DNA of 64,000 nucleotides from Saccopteryx bilineata. Lineage: Eukaryota; Chordata; Mammalia; Chiroptera; Emballonuridae. This document shows positions 9,347 to 21,180 of the stretch, piece after piece. Position 1 is the first letter of the stretch; every line of letters starts with the position of its first letter. The notes under the pieces are model-generated. The model had not been told where the DNA came from, ran no database searches, and saw nothing but the letters and a program-made list of their open reading frames with translations. The position numbers and the translations under genes were made by a program. The stretch is taken from the NCBI RefSeq assembly GCF_036850765.1, contig NC_089490.1, positions 291,382,982 through 291,446,981 on the forward strand. Reading direction: 5' to 3'.

Positions 9347-12081
9347 AATTTTCTTATAAATATATCTATGGAAATATTGAATATTAAAATGTGAAACAAT
9401 CAGGAGTCTTAAATAATAAAGATCTAAGGAGGCACTGTGTATGCAGTCTATATTTTAATCAATGGAGCAGCAATCTTACCATGCATTTATTGGGAACAGT
9501 GGACAGATCAACAATATAGATATCTAAATCTAAAGTAATATAAATCCTTCTCATTGCAAGCATGTAAACTGCTGAATATAACAGAGAACTATTTGTTTTA
9601 AGTCAGAGCTGTCCTTATAAAAGGGAATGGAAAAACTCCAATGAAAAATAGAAATGCATACCAAGTTGGGGAAAAACAGCTTTAGGTGAGACATGCTGTA
9701 ATTTTTAACTGTGTTAGTACCCTCTACTTATATTTAAAATGTTTGCATCTATATTTATAAATTTATTTATTTTTTCTACAGTCTTCTTAATTTTTCAATG
9801 AAACACCTATCAGGCTTCTACTTAACCTTTTCTATATCTTAAATATTTACTGTAATTGACTTGTGATATTCTTTGCATTTTGTTGGTAAATTTGGCTACT
9901 AAGTAAATTTATGTTAAAGTATTTGTCTTTGAATAAATATACTTATTTTTCAAATAATTATAATTTATTTCAAAGTTTAAAATATTTTACTGCAAATATT
10001 TATTGTTGTAACTCACTTATTCTCTTTTTTAATTAAAGCTGCCAATGTTTTTATGTTTTTACCTGTTTAAAATTGTTAAGATTATGGAAAATTGATAATG
10101 CCATTCTTTTTACTATTCTACTGACTTTTGCTCTCATATTAACTAGCTTTTCATTTTGCTTTTTCTATTGTTCTTTCTAAACATATGAGTTTAATTAATT
10201 TTCAATCTTATTTTCTAATTTGTGCACATAAGTTGTGGTAAGGATTGGTAGCTATTAACATAATTTTGTGTTTTCTGCTACTTGTTATCACAGAGAAAAA
10301 GTAAACTTTTGTGTTAGGCATGGACATATTATGAAATGTCAGCAAATGGGGAAAAGTACATATGATATATGGCATTATAGGTTCAAAAGTAAGAAATTGT
10401 AAAGGTCTACAATGTCCTCATAAACCAAAGGTGTTGTACTTTGTGTAGTAGGAATTATTTATGAGATTATACAATTTAATCAAATGAGGTTTGGACAAAA
10501 GCAAAAACTTTGTGAAGAATATATTGATATTATAAGCCAAGGAATACTGTGGATATTAAAATCATATTAAATAAATGATATTACACTATGATGACATTTT
10601 TTTGAGGTACATAGGAAGTATTGTTTTCAAGAGCTTGAATTTATGTTTCTTCCATTCAAAAGAATAAAAACACAAAAAATTCTATGTGGAAATTTCAAAT
10701 TACCTCTCACAAATATATGTCATATAACTATATTTCACATAAACATTTATATGAGTAGAATGATTCCTGATTTCTTTGCTTAATGCTCACTCAGAAGGAT
10801 ATAGGCTAATTTAATAACCATATACATCTCAATCTAATTTTTAAAATGTTATTAGTGTTAGGTACTAATGAGTTCACATGTTATATTTATGCTATTTAAA
10901 GAATAAGCAGAAATTAGTCAATTGAATTCATTAAGAATGCGCCTTCAACTAATTTATGCATCCAGTTTTGTTCTGACAAATCTTATAATGATATGGTTGA
11001 TATACAAACATAGGACATATAAAATGTTCACAGTATGTTCTCACTCTAACATAATTAGCTATGAAATATGGAAAATCTTTTTGAAGAGGCCATGAAGTAA
11101 AAGAATTTATTATTTCTTTTATCAAATAAACCACCTGAAGAATCCCCAGTTTTTAGATTATTTTGAATATGTCATTATACTGAGAAGTACTATCTAATAA
11201 TATGGTGAGAAAAAATTTGAAAATTATTGAATAGTAATCTTTCTTAATTGGATTTGATACAAGCTTAGTAATAAGAGTGATAAAAAATATAAATGAAAAA
11301 GAGTGACTTGGATTTTAGTACTGTTTGTATCAACAGTTTTCTACCCCACATATCTTCATTGGTGATATGTATAAGCCTGATTCTTAATATATTGTAGTAT
11401 GCTCATTAGCATGAATGAATCTAGTGATAAGTCACTTTAATTAGGATGTACTTTAATCACTCTCCCCTTCTCTCTCTGATACTGACTTTTAATTCTTCTT
11501 AAAATGAAACACTAATTATATGCAGCTCTGTCAGGTGAGTTGCACAATGTAAGTACTCTATACACATTCTATTCTGATTGTTAACATAGGGAACATACAC
11601 ATATAATTACCAGTTAGTTGTAATAATAAAGTAATTGAAATAAGAACCTGGGTTCAAATTCATAGTTAATCTAAGACTATGTGTAATAAATACTTGTAGA
11701 AATAAAAGCTGTGTGAAACAAATGTGATACTTATACTGAATATTTTTAACTCTCACTTGAATTTACAATGTTTTTAGTCCTTATTCTTTATACTTGACCC
11801 AATTATAGTATATAGGTGTAATGAATGGTCAGGTACTATGCTTTGCCTTTAAGTTCATTTCTAGTAGGTTTTAAACTGAAGGTAATAAAATAAATCTTAT
11901 TAGATGTCTCAATGATAATAATGAAGCAATTTTAACAGGAAGTCTATAAAGCAAATTAATATTTAATGAGAACATTTACTTTATTTCCATTTTGTGTAGG
12001 AATAACAGTACAAAAATCCTTTTAAAATTGCCATTACTCTATGTGGAGTGTGGGATGTTATAATATATGTGATGTAAGATA
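9347..12081. other. Long AT-rich stretch, nothing recognised
   Basis: About 2.7 kb of very AT-rich sequence without an open frame above 61 codons and without a repeat I can name. Probably unique intergenic or intronic DNA. Confidence 0.5.
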
Positions 12082-12278
12082 CTGTATTTCTCCATGTATA
12101 GGACACACATTTTTCAAAAAGTTGGTATCTAAAAACTGGGTGCATCTTATACAGTGGTTGTAGATTTTTTACTTGCATTTCCCACTTTTTCTCGCTTGTT
12201 GTCTTTTTTTCAAATTTCTGGCCCCAAAATTAAGGTGCGTCTTATACATGAGATTGTCTTATACATGGAGAAATATAG
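12082..12278. mobile_element. Short inverted-repeat DNA transposon (MITE), TA flanks
   Basis: The left end CTGTATTTCTCCATGTATAG and the reverse complement of the right end (CTATATTTCTCCATGTATAA) agree at 18 of 20 positions. TA dinucleotides flank both ends (12080-12081, 12279-12280), as in Tc1/mariner elements. The 197-bp interior has no coding capacity, so it depended on a transposase made elsewhere. The superfamily is inferred from the TA flanks only. Confidence 0.75.
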
Positions 12279-14122
12279 TACATGGCATTAAGAAATTCTT
12301 TGAATGAATGATACATATGTGTATGTATGTACTTATTTTATACAAATACCATTGAACACAATAGTATCAGGAAAAAATAAAAAATGTGTTCCTCTACTAT
12401 CTTTTAATTCCTTCTATTGTTGGAACATGTTATCCTGTTTCTTCATATGTCTAAATTAAACTTAAGAGAGCTAAGTCAGGTACTATGTTTCCACAGATTT
12501 CTGTTTTGAAGCACTAATTGAATCATTTATTGAGATTTGATGGTGTGGGATTCTTGCTTGATGGTGCAAGCAATTAGGCAGTTAATGAGGAGGATTCCCA
12601 TGTAAATAAAAAGATAATCTAAGAATAGTGGTTGGAAGAGACTATAAACCCTGTTTCTTAAAGAAGAGAGTAGCCAGTCAAGAAAATTCCTAGATTTTAG
12701 GCTCAAAGTGTCTTTGGAAGGTGGAATGCAAATGGCTGTTGTAATTTATGTAGTTATTCCAACAAAACTCATCTGAATGGAAACAAATATCCAGTATGCT
12801 TCTAATTGGCTCTGTTTGGCATGAGGCAGTTCTTTTGGGGGTCTCTGAGCTCCTTAAAAGCCCCAATCAGGGACAGGGGCACATAGAGGCTTGAAGAACT
12901 CTTTAAGATGTGGAGAAGCTAGAATAGGAAGGGAAATGTCTAGCAGTGATGATAGGTGGGGAAAAAAGATAAGGGTATAAAGCAGAAAGATAACTTTTTT
13001 AAGAGAGCTGAAGGGAAGGATCCATGGTGGTAAAAGGAGGATGTCAAAGTGGAGATGTTGGAAAGAGAGAATTTTTAAGTAAGCCAGTTTTGGAATATCT
13101 TCAGTTTCCAAAGAAGACATCGAAGTTCCAAATTATCTTTAGTAAAATCTTGTCAATGTGAAATGGAAACTGGCGGAATTTGCATTATACATAGTAAGGA
13201 ATCAAATCTTTATGGTGATCCAATGGAGAGAAGTTTAGAACACAAGAACAGGAGTCAAATTTATCAATGAATTTCTGTTCAAATAGTCAGTGCACCTGGG
13301 TACTGGCTGAGAGGTTAGAAGTCCAATGATGGATCCTATACTATTCATGTAATGACACAAAAATTTAGATCAAAACAAAGCTTGTGCCAGACAGTGTTTA
13401 ATAGTCAATAAAGAGTACATTCTTTTTATGCAACAATTGAAATGATACCGGCTTAAAAAACCACATTAGTAGATTATATTGGCCATCATTTCTAAATAAT
13501 TATTAATTCGTCCAACTTTAAAAAGCAAAATTACTTAGTGAATATATACCTATCTAAACCTAGAATTTTTATTTCTATGTATATATCCTGAAATTATCTT
13601 ACAAATATACACCAAGAGACATTATCAAATTATCATTGGATGAACTACATAATATTGCTTATATCAGAGCAAATTTCTACATGTCATCATGTATATAACT
13701 CTCCCTAACAAGATGAATTAAAAAAAACACTTAAAATAATATGTAACTTGTAAAATCTTTATGGATGACATATAAATGATCATGGCACAGAACAAGTAAT
13801 ATGTCATAAGATAAGTAATAAGTAACACATACATAAAAAACACATAGTAATATTATGTAATGGATAAAAATGTGTATTGGAACAATACATACCAAAGCTA
13901 TGATAGTGGCTACTTTAGAAGAAAAAAAATTTTTTGTCTATTAAGTTTCTTTGTTTTTTAAATTTTTTAATTTTATTTAGAAAATTACTTTAATATGGTG
14001 ACATTAAAAAATTTTGAATTTGTAAAGACAAAAGAATCTTTTATTGTTATCAATATAAATAACATAACATGAGGCAGAAGTTTTAAATGTCAATATGCTA
14101 TTTCTGAAGAGTGTATATCATT
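12279..14122. other. No gene or clear repeat seen
   Basis: The part at 12600-13300 is a little more GC-rich than its surroundings and holds an 88-codon minus-strand frame with no motif. The rest is AT-rich. Confidence 0.45.
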
Positions 14123-14500
14123 TTTTATAAGTGAGAGAATAAAAGAAAGAGAGTTAGACAGGATGGCAAAGGGATGAGAAGCATCAATTTAGTTGTTCAT
14201 TGATTGCTTCTCATAGGTGCCTTGATGAGGGGGATAAAAGGGAGAGACTCAAGCTAAGTCAGTGACCCCTTGCTCAAGCCAGTAGCTTTTTGCTTAAGCC
14301 AGTGACCTTGGGCTTCAAGCAATCAGTCTTTGGAGTCAAGCCAGAAACTATGAGATCTTGTCTATGATCCCCTGCACTAACCAGGGACCCTGTGCTCAAG
14401 CTGATGTGCCCACACTCAAGCCGGTAACCTTGGTGTCTTGCACCTGGAACCTCAGTGTTCCAGGTGAAAGCTATATCCACTGTGCCACCACCATTCATGC
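14123..14500 (-). mobile_element. tRNA-derived SINE, type B, antisense, old
   Basis: On the plus strand it reads GATGAGAAGCATCAATTTAG, TTGTTCATTGATTGCTTCTC, then repeated AAGCCAGTGACCTTGGGCTT modules, ending in the tRNA-like head (CACTGTGCCACCACC). The flanking duplication AAGAGTGTAYATCATT at 14107-14122 and 14501-14516 has one mismatch. It is more diverged than the type B copy at 6.8 kb. Confidence 0.88.
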
Positions 14501-14516
14501 AAGAGTGTACATCATT

Positions 14517-14966
14517 GGGTGTTTGCTATATCTTCTCTATACTATCTGTAGTTGAAAATAATACCTTTTAGACTAGGGAAAAAATAAATTCAGTGGGTTC
14601 TGTTTTTACTTTGTGTTTATTCTGTATCATTACTCTCATTTAAGGAAATCTCGAGTAATAAGACATTTAAAAACCAGCCAAATTTGTAGTGTAATATAAA
14701 CTTCATAAGAGTAAGGAGTTAAGCCTGTTTAGTTTCTTGCTGTAATGCCTGCATGTAGAACTGCATCAAGTACATGTTGCCAAGTTCATGACTTAATGGT
14801 TGAATGAATAATAAATGAATATATTAGTGGAAGTAGTGTTATAAGAAATTGTGATATATTATAATAATTTTTAATTAACGTCTCTGGCAGACATTTTAAC
14901 ATCTCTAAATTTCTTCATTTTTTATATGTATGTATGTAATAAAGAGTTCTCTTTATCTTCCTGAGT
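14517..14966. other. No gene or clear repeat seen
   Basis: AT-rich sequence; no motif recognised. Confidence 0.45.
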
Positions 14967-15294
14967 CATGGGTCAACAAATGATTACACATGGGCCAAAG
15001 GCAGTCTGCCATCTGTTTTTGTGACCCATGAGCCACACAAAGAGTTTTTTCATATATAAAAATTGAAACAAGTCAAAAGGAGAACAGTATTTTGTGACGT
15101 GAAATTATATGACACTTTGTTTTAGTACCCATAAACCAAGTTTTAGTGGAGTACAGTCATGCTCATTTGGTTGCACATTGTGTATGGCCTGTTTTTGTGC
15201 TAACAGAGTTGAGTAGTGACAGAGGCTGTATGGTCCAAAAAGCTAAAAATATCTACTCTCTGGCCTTTGACAGAAAATGTTTGCCTACTCTTAG
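14967..15294 (+). mobile_element. Old hAT-Charlie-type DNA transposon remnant
   Basis: The ends CATGGGTCAACAAA and (reverse complement) CTAAGAGTAGGCAAACATTT are decayed forms of hAT termini of the CAGGGGTCAGCAAAC type. The interior contains the landmarks GTTTTAGTGGAGTACAGTCA, ACAGAGTTGAGTAGTGACAG and GGCCTTTGACAGAAAATG, known from a widespread mammalian non-autonomous hAT family (MER58-like from memory). No matching 8-bp duplication is left. Confidence 0.65.
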
Positions 15295-16679
15295 TATATA
15301 GCAACATCGAAAATTATGTTGTATCTAAAATTTGCCTTTTTGATATATGCTTCAATATGGGCTTATGTTTGTCCTTTATACCTCTATTTATATATGTGTG
15401 TGTGTCTGTGTGTGTGTGTGTGTAAGTATGTTTGCAAGTATGTAAGTAATTGTCTCCTTGTTACTTTGTCAAGAAGTAGAATTCTGATAGTTGGTCATAT
15501 TTAAAAATCAACCCCCATCCTCTGAAGTTAACAGAGAGCCTCCTACATAATAGGAGGTAGAAATATGAATAATAGTTGGATAAACATGAACCTTTTTTTC
15601 CCTCAATGAGGGTCTCATAGAATATTTCATACATCAACCAGCTAGAGAAAGACCTATTGTATTTTATATATGTTATGTAATGTATATGCGGGTTCAACTA
15701 TATGACAGATACATAATTGTTTAGTATAAATTATGTGTTAAAGTTATTGCATGAAAATTGCATCTCTAAATATCCAACTTACATATGAATTGCTAAGAGG
15801 GAAAAACACTTTCTATTTTTACATTACATGTTTTACATGGTGATCCACAATTATAATATTCAGAGTACTGTGTTTATTGAAATTCTTATTCTAAATTGCA
15901 AATAAGAAAAGTTTTAGAGATTTCTAAGGAAGTTCATCAGAGCTGACAGAGTGCAGGAATCATTGTAGGAATTCATTAAATGTTAGTTCTTTTTATATGT
16001 TTAAGTAAAGTAAGTCTTAAAATTTCTTTTCATTTGCTATATACTATTCAGACTTCAAAGTCAAATTTACATTTTTACATATCTGAGATGATAGTGTTTT
16101 ACTTAAAACAGTTGTTGAAAAGAAGTTTTTAGCAAATTTAAAGGACTTTAAAAAAATTTTTAGAATAGTTTATAGATGCCGATGCTTCTAAAACCAAGAT
16201 GATACAGTATTTTGGTTAAGCTTTCCATTCAGCTCTTTTCCCATAAATCCATCACATACCATTTCTGCTTTCGAAAGCATGGATCCCAGATAAAAACAAA
16301 TACTGATATTATTTTGAGCATAGCTTCTTGAGGATGATATAGGGAAAAATGCACTCTTCTATTAAAAAGAAATAGAAAATGTAAACCTATATATTTTCCA
16401 GACTGTCTCTTTAGAATTATAATATAAAAAATATTAAAACGTAATACTTTTAATAGTATTTTAAATTATATTTTCCTTTTTAAACAGATGTATTTAAAAG
16501 AATGTGACATGACTTACTTCTAGAAGTAAGCTTTTTTCCCCATTTATAAACTTGTAGCTCAGTCTGTGAGTTGATTATTCCTTATTCTAATTGAATGTTA
16601 AAAATGATCTCTAAAAATAATCTTGCAAAATATCATTTTTGATGTTGCTACTATATTAATTTTTTCAATTAGAGCTTAT
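15295..16679. other. AT-rich sequence with a (TG)n microsatellite
   Basis: A (TG)n run lies at about 15395-15422. Otherwise I see no gene and no recognisable repeat. Confidence 0.5.
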
Positions 16680-16800
16680 ATGTAATATTATTTTGTATTA
16701 GTTTCAGGAGTACAGCAGAATAATTAGATAATCCTACTTGACAGAGTACTCCCTTGATATTTTCAGTACTCAGCTGGCCCCACACACTATTTTTAACATT
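16680..16800 (-). mobile_element. Old L1 3' UTR fragment, antisense
   Basis: ATTAGTTTCAGGAGTACAGC followed by a decayed AATTAGATAATCC and GTACTCAGCTGGCCCCACA resembles the antisense end of placental L1 3' UTRs (TTTCAGGTGTACA...). Short and diverged, so the call is tentative. Confidence 0.4.
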
Positions 16801-19800
16801 CACTTAAACCCTAAATATTTTAGTGGGATAAATAATATATTTTGAAATATATTAGAATAGGTGTGTATTTATAGAATAATTTTATTTTTTATCAAAGATG
16901 AAATCATAAATATTTGGCATGGAAAAAATTAGTTCAAGAAAGTAATGAAGAAATAACCAAAATTTGGAAAGCTCACAGCTGTTGGAAAATTTATTCATAG
17001 ATTTAAAAGAGTTTGAATCAGAAAATTTAAGGGAAAATAGTCTTAGTAGACTACTTTAGGAGAGGTCATTGAACATTCAGGGCACAATAGTAACTTCAGA
17101 AGGGTTGAATGTTATATGTGGACCAAGAAAGTTTATATCTACAAGTTGGGACAAAATATAAAATATTAGAGGGTAATGTTATCACCGAGGTAACCAAAAT
17201 TGAAGAAAACTACAAGCCGTTATCACTCCTTTGTAGGGGGCCACAAGAGTGAAGAATATTTTATTAAGAAATAGATAAGTCCAGGAGAGTAAAATGGTGG
17301 AGTGGGGAAGGTGTAGGATTAGACAAGAGTGGATATTGGCTCGAACCCTGTGGATGGTGCTTGATTAAATTTTTGCTAGTATGTCTAAAGGAGTATGATG
17401 ATGCTGAAGCTCATCTGAGATTTTAAGAAGAATTTAGAGACTCAAATCAATTGCCAAAGCCAGAATAAAGGCTTTTGCTGAGCCAGAGAGCCATATTAGG
17501 ACAAACTGCTACACACTAAGCTATCTTACAAAAACTATGACAAAGGTAATACTTGAAATGATTTTTGGTAACAGTTGGTTAGCTTTTTGTCAACTTGTTT
17601 TTCTGTCCAAGCCATTCTGTCTACTTTTAGTAGAGACACATTAAAAACACTGTGGGCCTAACAATCACTTAGTTGGAAGTCATTGGTTATTTACCTTTGT
17701 TTTTTACCTCCTGTGTGCAAACAAGACAGTGATCTGATTGCCTGAATCTTCACACATCTCTCAGGATTGCTTTTCTGTAGAGATAACACTAATGATTAGT
17801 AAGGCGTACAGATAGATATTTCCTAATATATAATGATGTTTTTTAAAATTAATTTTAGGACTTAATATTTGTTTGTAGTCAGTCATGGATCTATATTAAA
17901 CCATGAATTTTTTGATTACAGAGAATGTCACTGGCTATCATTTTGCATTTAGGTGTTTGAGTTAGGTAAAAAATGTACAAAACAGAAGTAAAGAAGGAGC
18001 ATCTATAAGAGGGGCTTTGTGTGTTGTTTAGAAATGGCACAAAATACTGCATACTCATGAACTATTCCATGAAAACACTCAGTTTGTATTTCATGAATAA
18101 TTTATGTAATATACCAAAATGTTCCCTTTTAAAAATTGTTTTTAAATATTCTGTAGCAGTTTGTAACTCAGATATATTTAAATTATTTTAAAATTTTTAG
18201 ATGCTGTTTGACTTCACTCTTGCATGTCATTTCCTGAATATATTCATCAGTCACTGTATAGTTATCACTTTTGAATGCACTTAATTACTATGCTATAGAT
18301 TTTGCTCTTTTTGATTGGTAGCAATGTCACCTATACATAAAGTTGAAAACAAAATATTAGTAGATAAAAATCAAGCATAACTTGAAACTTTTGAAATGAC
18401 TATAATTATTTGATATTAGAAGTGATAGATTCTAAACAAAGAAGACTGAGTTTATAAGTTTTCTCTAATGTATCAACTTATCGGGGTAGTGATTTATTTT
18501 ACAATGCTATGGAACTTTTAGATTATTACCACCACGTCAGAATGTGTGCTTACATTTTGCCATGCATATTTAATTTAACTTTGATGGCCCAGAGTGCTTC
18601 TTTTTGTTGACTACCAGGGAAAATATTAATGTTTTTATCTTGTCTGCTGAATGAAGGCATTCTGTGTGATGTCCCATTGGGTCAAACAAATATCTTGGAT
18701 GGAATGTTTTTAAGTGACACATATTAGGAAAAACTGCTCCCAAACTAATAAATGTGTTAAACCACATATGTAATCTGACTTGGGCCATGAATCTTGAGCT
18801 CACTGAAATCTACAGTCCAACTGCATATAAGGTATTTGCTCAAAATCATTGCTTAATTCTTGAAATAGCTATAAATAATGCTGCCTTTACCTCTTAAATT
18901 TCAAATTGGTTATAAAAAAGTCATATTGATGAATATTAAAATATTATCTTTTTCGATTAAAAGCACACAAGGATATACTGTGGGTCTTTGTCAAGTTAGG
19001 CCACTCAAATTTGCTACCAATTTCTGCCTTTGACTCTTCCTTATCTAGGCACATTATGGAGACAGAGAGAAACAGCTTCTGGATGTAATTCCAAAAACCT
19101 GCTTTTGTTTATACCTACATCTATTTCACATAAAAGCAAGAGTAGTGAAATCTTCTATTGTTCCGAAGGGCATGATAGGCAAACATAGAAAACAATAATC
19201 TATGTATGCTCAATGACTACTCCCTGCCACAAGGAGCTCGTTTTCATGTCTATTCCATTGGGAAAACCTGAGAGATGTAGAGAAAGATGACATAAATATT
19301 CCTCATCAAGAATCTATGTTAAAGAAGTATGAGTACTGTGGTTATCATCGACTATCATGTTTCCAAAATTTGTTCAAATATTTTCTTCTAATATCCCCAA
19401 AATAGTGTGTATGAAAAACTTACATTACTGAGGTTTCATTTTCACTTATAGTTTATTCATTTTAATCTCTCAATAAAATTTTAATATTTTAGATTCTTTA
19501 TGTTTGGATTAATGAAATTTTTCAGCTAATAACTTACGACTCTAATAGTTTAAACTATTTTATCAACTGTAAACACAAATGTTTTTCAAAATATATTTTC
19601 CTCTTTAACATCTCTTATTACTGTGCACATGATTTATAATTTTCACACAAATATTTAATACTTTAATATTTAAACTTTAATTTATATATGACCATCAATG
19701 AGTAGATGGATATATAAATGATTGAATAATTGGATGGTTGTATGGTTAAATGGATAGATGAAGATTTAGAATCATTTATTTGGTAAATTACTAGAATTCT

Positions 19801-20297
19801 TCACACAGATCTTTCAACTTATATATACTTGAACATATCACACATATGTACACACATACACTCCAAAACAAAACAAATACACAAAAAACACTAGTATTCT
19901 AAAGATACAAGAGATAGAAATAGGAGAGATATGTTATTCTCTTCTCTGTCCTCTACCCTACTCAGTAATAGGTATTTTTATTTTATTTCCCAAATGTTTT
20001 TATAGCAGAAACAACTATAATGATCCTAAAGAACATATGTTATTATAGTGATGATAAGTATGATTCTTTTGAAAATAAGGTAAAATAATGAGAGAAAAGA
20101 GAGCTCTCAGAATACTACACTTAAAAAAATCTTTTAAAGTGTATTTCAGAAATAAAATCAAAATGTCCATTTATTGTATGAATTTACACCAGAAAGAAAT
20201 GTTGACTCCAAGCACATTTCAAGATTTGTAGTAAACATTTGGAAAGGAGAATCTTATATTTTATTTGAGCAATAGTATAATATACTAATATTTCCAC
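16801..20297. other. 3.5 kb without recognisable features
   Basis: AT-rich, probably single-copy DNA. A degenerate GATGGATA-type simple stretch lies at about 19695-19765. A 77-codon minus-strand frame at 18570-18803 has no motif. Confidence 0.5.
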
Positions 20298-20343
20298 ATT
20301 ATTTATTTATTTAGTGAGATTTTATTTATGGATTTTGTCAAGA
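20298..20343 (-). mobile_element. Possible tail of a SINE split by L1
   Basis: TTATTTATTTATTTAGTGAG followed by ATTTTATTTATGG looks like the antisense tail of a tRNA SINE. The matching head may be the fragment at 21061-21180 on the far side of the L1. This is an inference from position and orientation. Confidence 0.35.
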
Positions 20344-21058
20344 TAGAAAGCTATGCCATGCCACTTTTAGGAATATACCCCAAGAATACTAAACCACTGG
20401 TTCAAAAGAAGAAATGAACCCTCATGTTATTGCAGCATTGTTTACAATAGCCAAGATTTGGAAACAGCTCAAGTGTCCATCAGTGGATGAGTGGATTAAA
20501 AAGCAGTGGTACATATACACAGTGATACATATATGCAATGTCCCAGTAGGCAAAGCATCACCCCTAATGGGACTTCAGGGTGCATCCCAGTCTAGGTGCA
20601 TGCAGGAATCTATGTGGCTGTGAAAAAGAAGGAAATCTTACTTTTATGACAGCATGAATGAACCTGGAGACTATTATGCTAAGTGAAATATGCCAGGCAG
20701 AAAAAGAAAAATATCATATGACCTCACTCATATGAGGAATCTAATGAACAATGTGAACTAAGGAATGGAATAGAAGTAGAGGCGGGATCATAGGGACCAG
20801 AGGGAAAGCGGTCAGAGGGAAAGGGGATGAGAGGATGGGATCAGAGAAGGGAAATAGATTGATGAAACTATATATACATAACACAGAGTTATAGGGAGCA
20901 GGACAGCAAATTCTGGAGGGAAGGGGAGAAGTTGTTGGGGGGCGGGGCAAAGGGGGGTATCAAGGGGAATACGGGGGTAAGGGAGAGGGAGGTATATTTG
21001 GTGGGACACTTGAATCTATGTAAACACAATAAATTTAAATCAATAAAATTTTTTTTTA
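20344..21058 (+). mobile_element. L1 3' end (second lineage) with a SINE fragment inside
   Basis: Starts in the C-terminal part of ORF2 (LLGIYPKN equivalent, then NPHVIAALFTIAKIWKQLKC) and runs through the 3' UTR landmarks ATCATATGACCTCACTCATA and a G-rich tract (20895-20995) to AATAAATTTAAATCAATAAA and a short A-tail. The ORF2 text is interrupted after IYT: about 20535-20622 matches the 3' body of the type A SINE instead. L1 then resumes with GTGAAAAAGAAGGAAATCTT. Its 3' UTR differs from that of the L1 at 1-1690, so it belongs to another lineage. Confidence 0.88.
20535..20622 (+). mobile_element. SINE body fragment embedded in the L1
   Basis: CAGTAGGCAAAGCATCACCC followed by CTAATGGG, GGTGCATCCCAGTCTAGGTG and CATGCAGGAATCTATGTGG aligns with the type A SINE segment GCAGAGCATCGCCCCCTGGTGGGC...GGATCCCGGTCGGGCGCATG. 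The tRNA head, pyrimidine block and A-tail are all missing and no duplication flanks it, so it is not an ordinary insertion. Confidence 0.6.
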
Positions 21059-21060
21059 AA

Positions 21061-21180
21061 AAAAGGAACAGAAAGAAATGAACATTGATCTCTTCCTGTA
21101 TGTGCTCTGTCTGGGGATCGAACCGGCAACATCAGTGCTTTGGGATAATGCTCCAACCAACCAAGCTATCCTGTCAGGGA
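21061..21180 (-). mobile_element. tRNA-derived SINE head fragment (type E)
   Basis: The minus strand reads CCTGACAGGATAGCTTGGTT then GGTTGGAGCATT and a B box GGTTCGATCCCC, then AGAGCACATACAGGAAGAG. The head differs from types A and B (TTGGTTGGAGCAT) and is like the tRNA heads of other chiropteran SINEs. Truncated, apparently by the adjacent L1. Confidence 0.7.
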
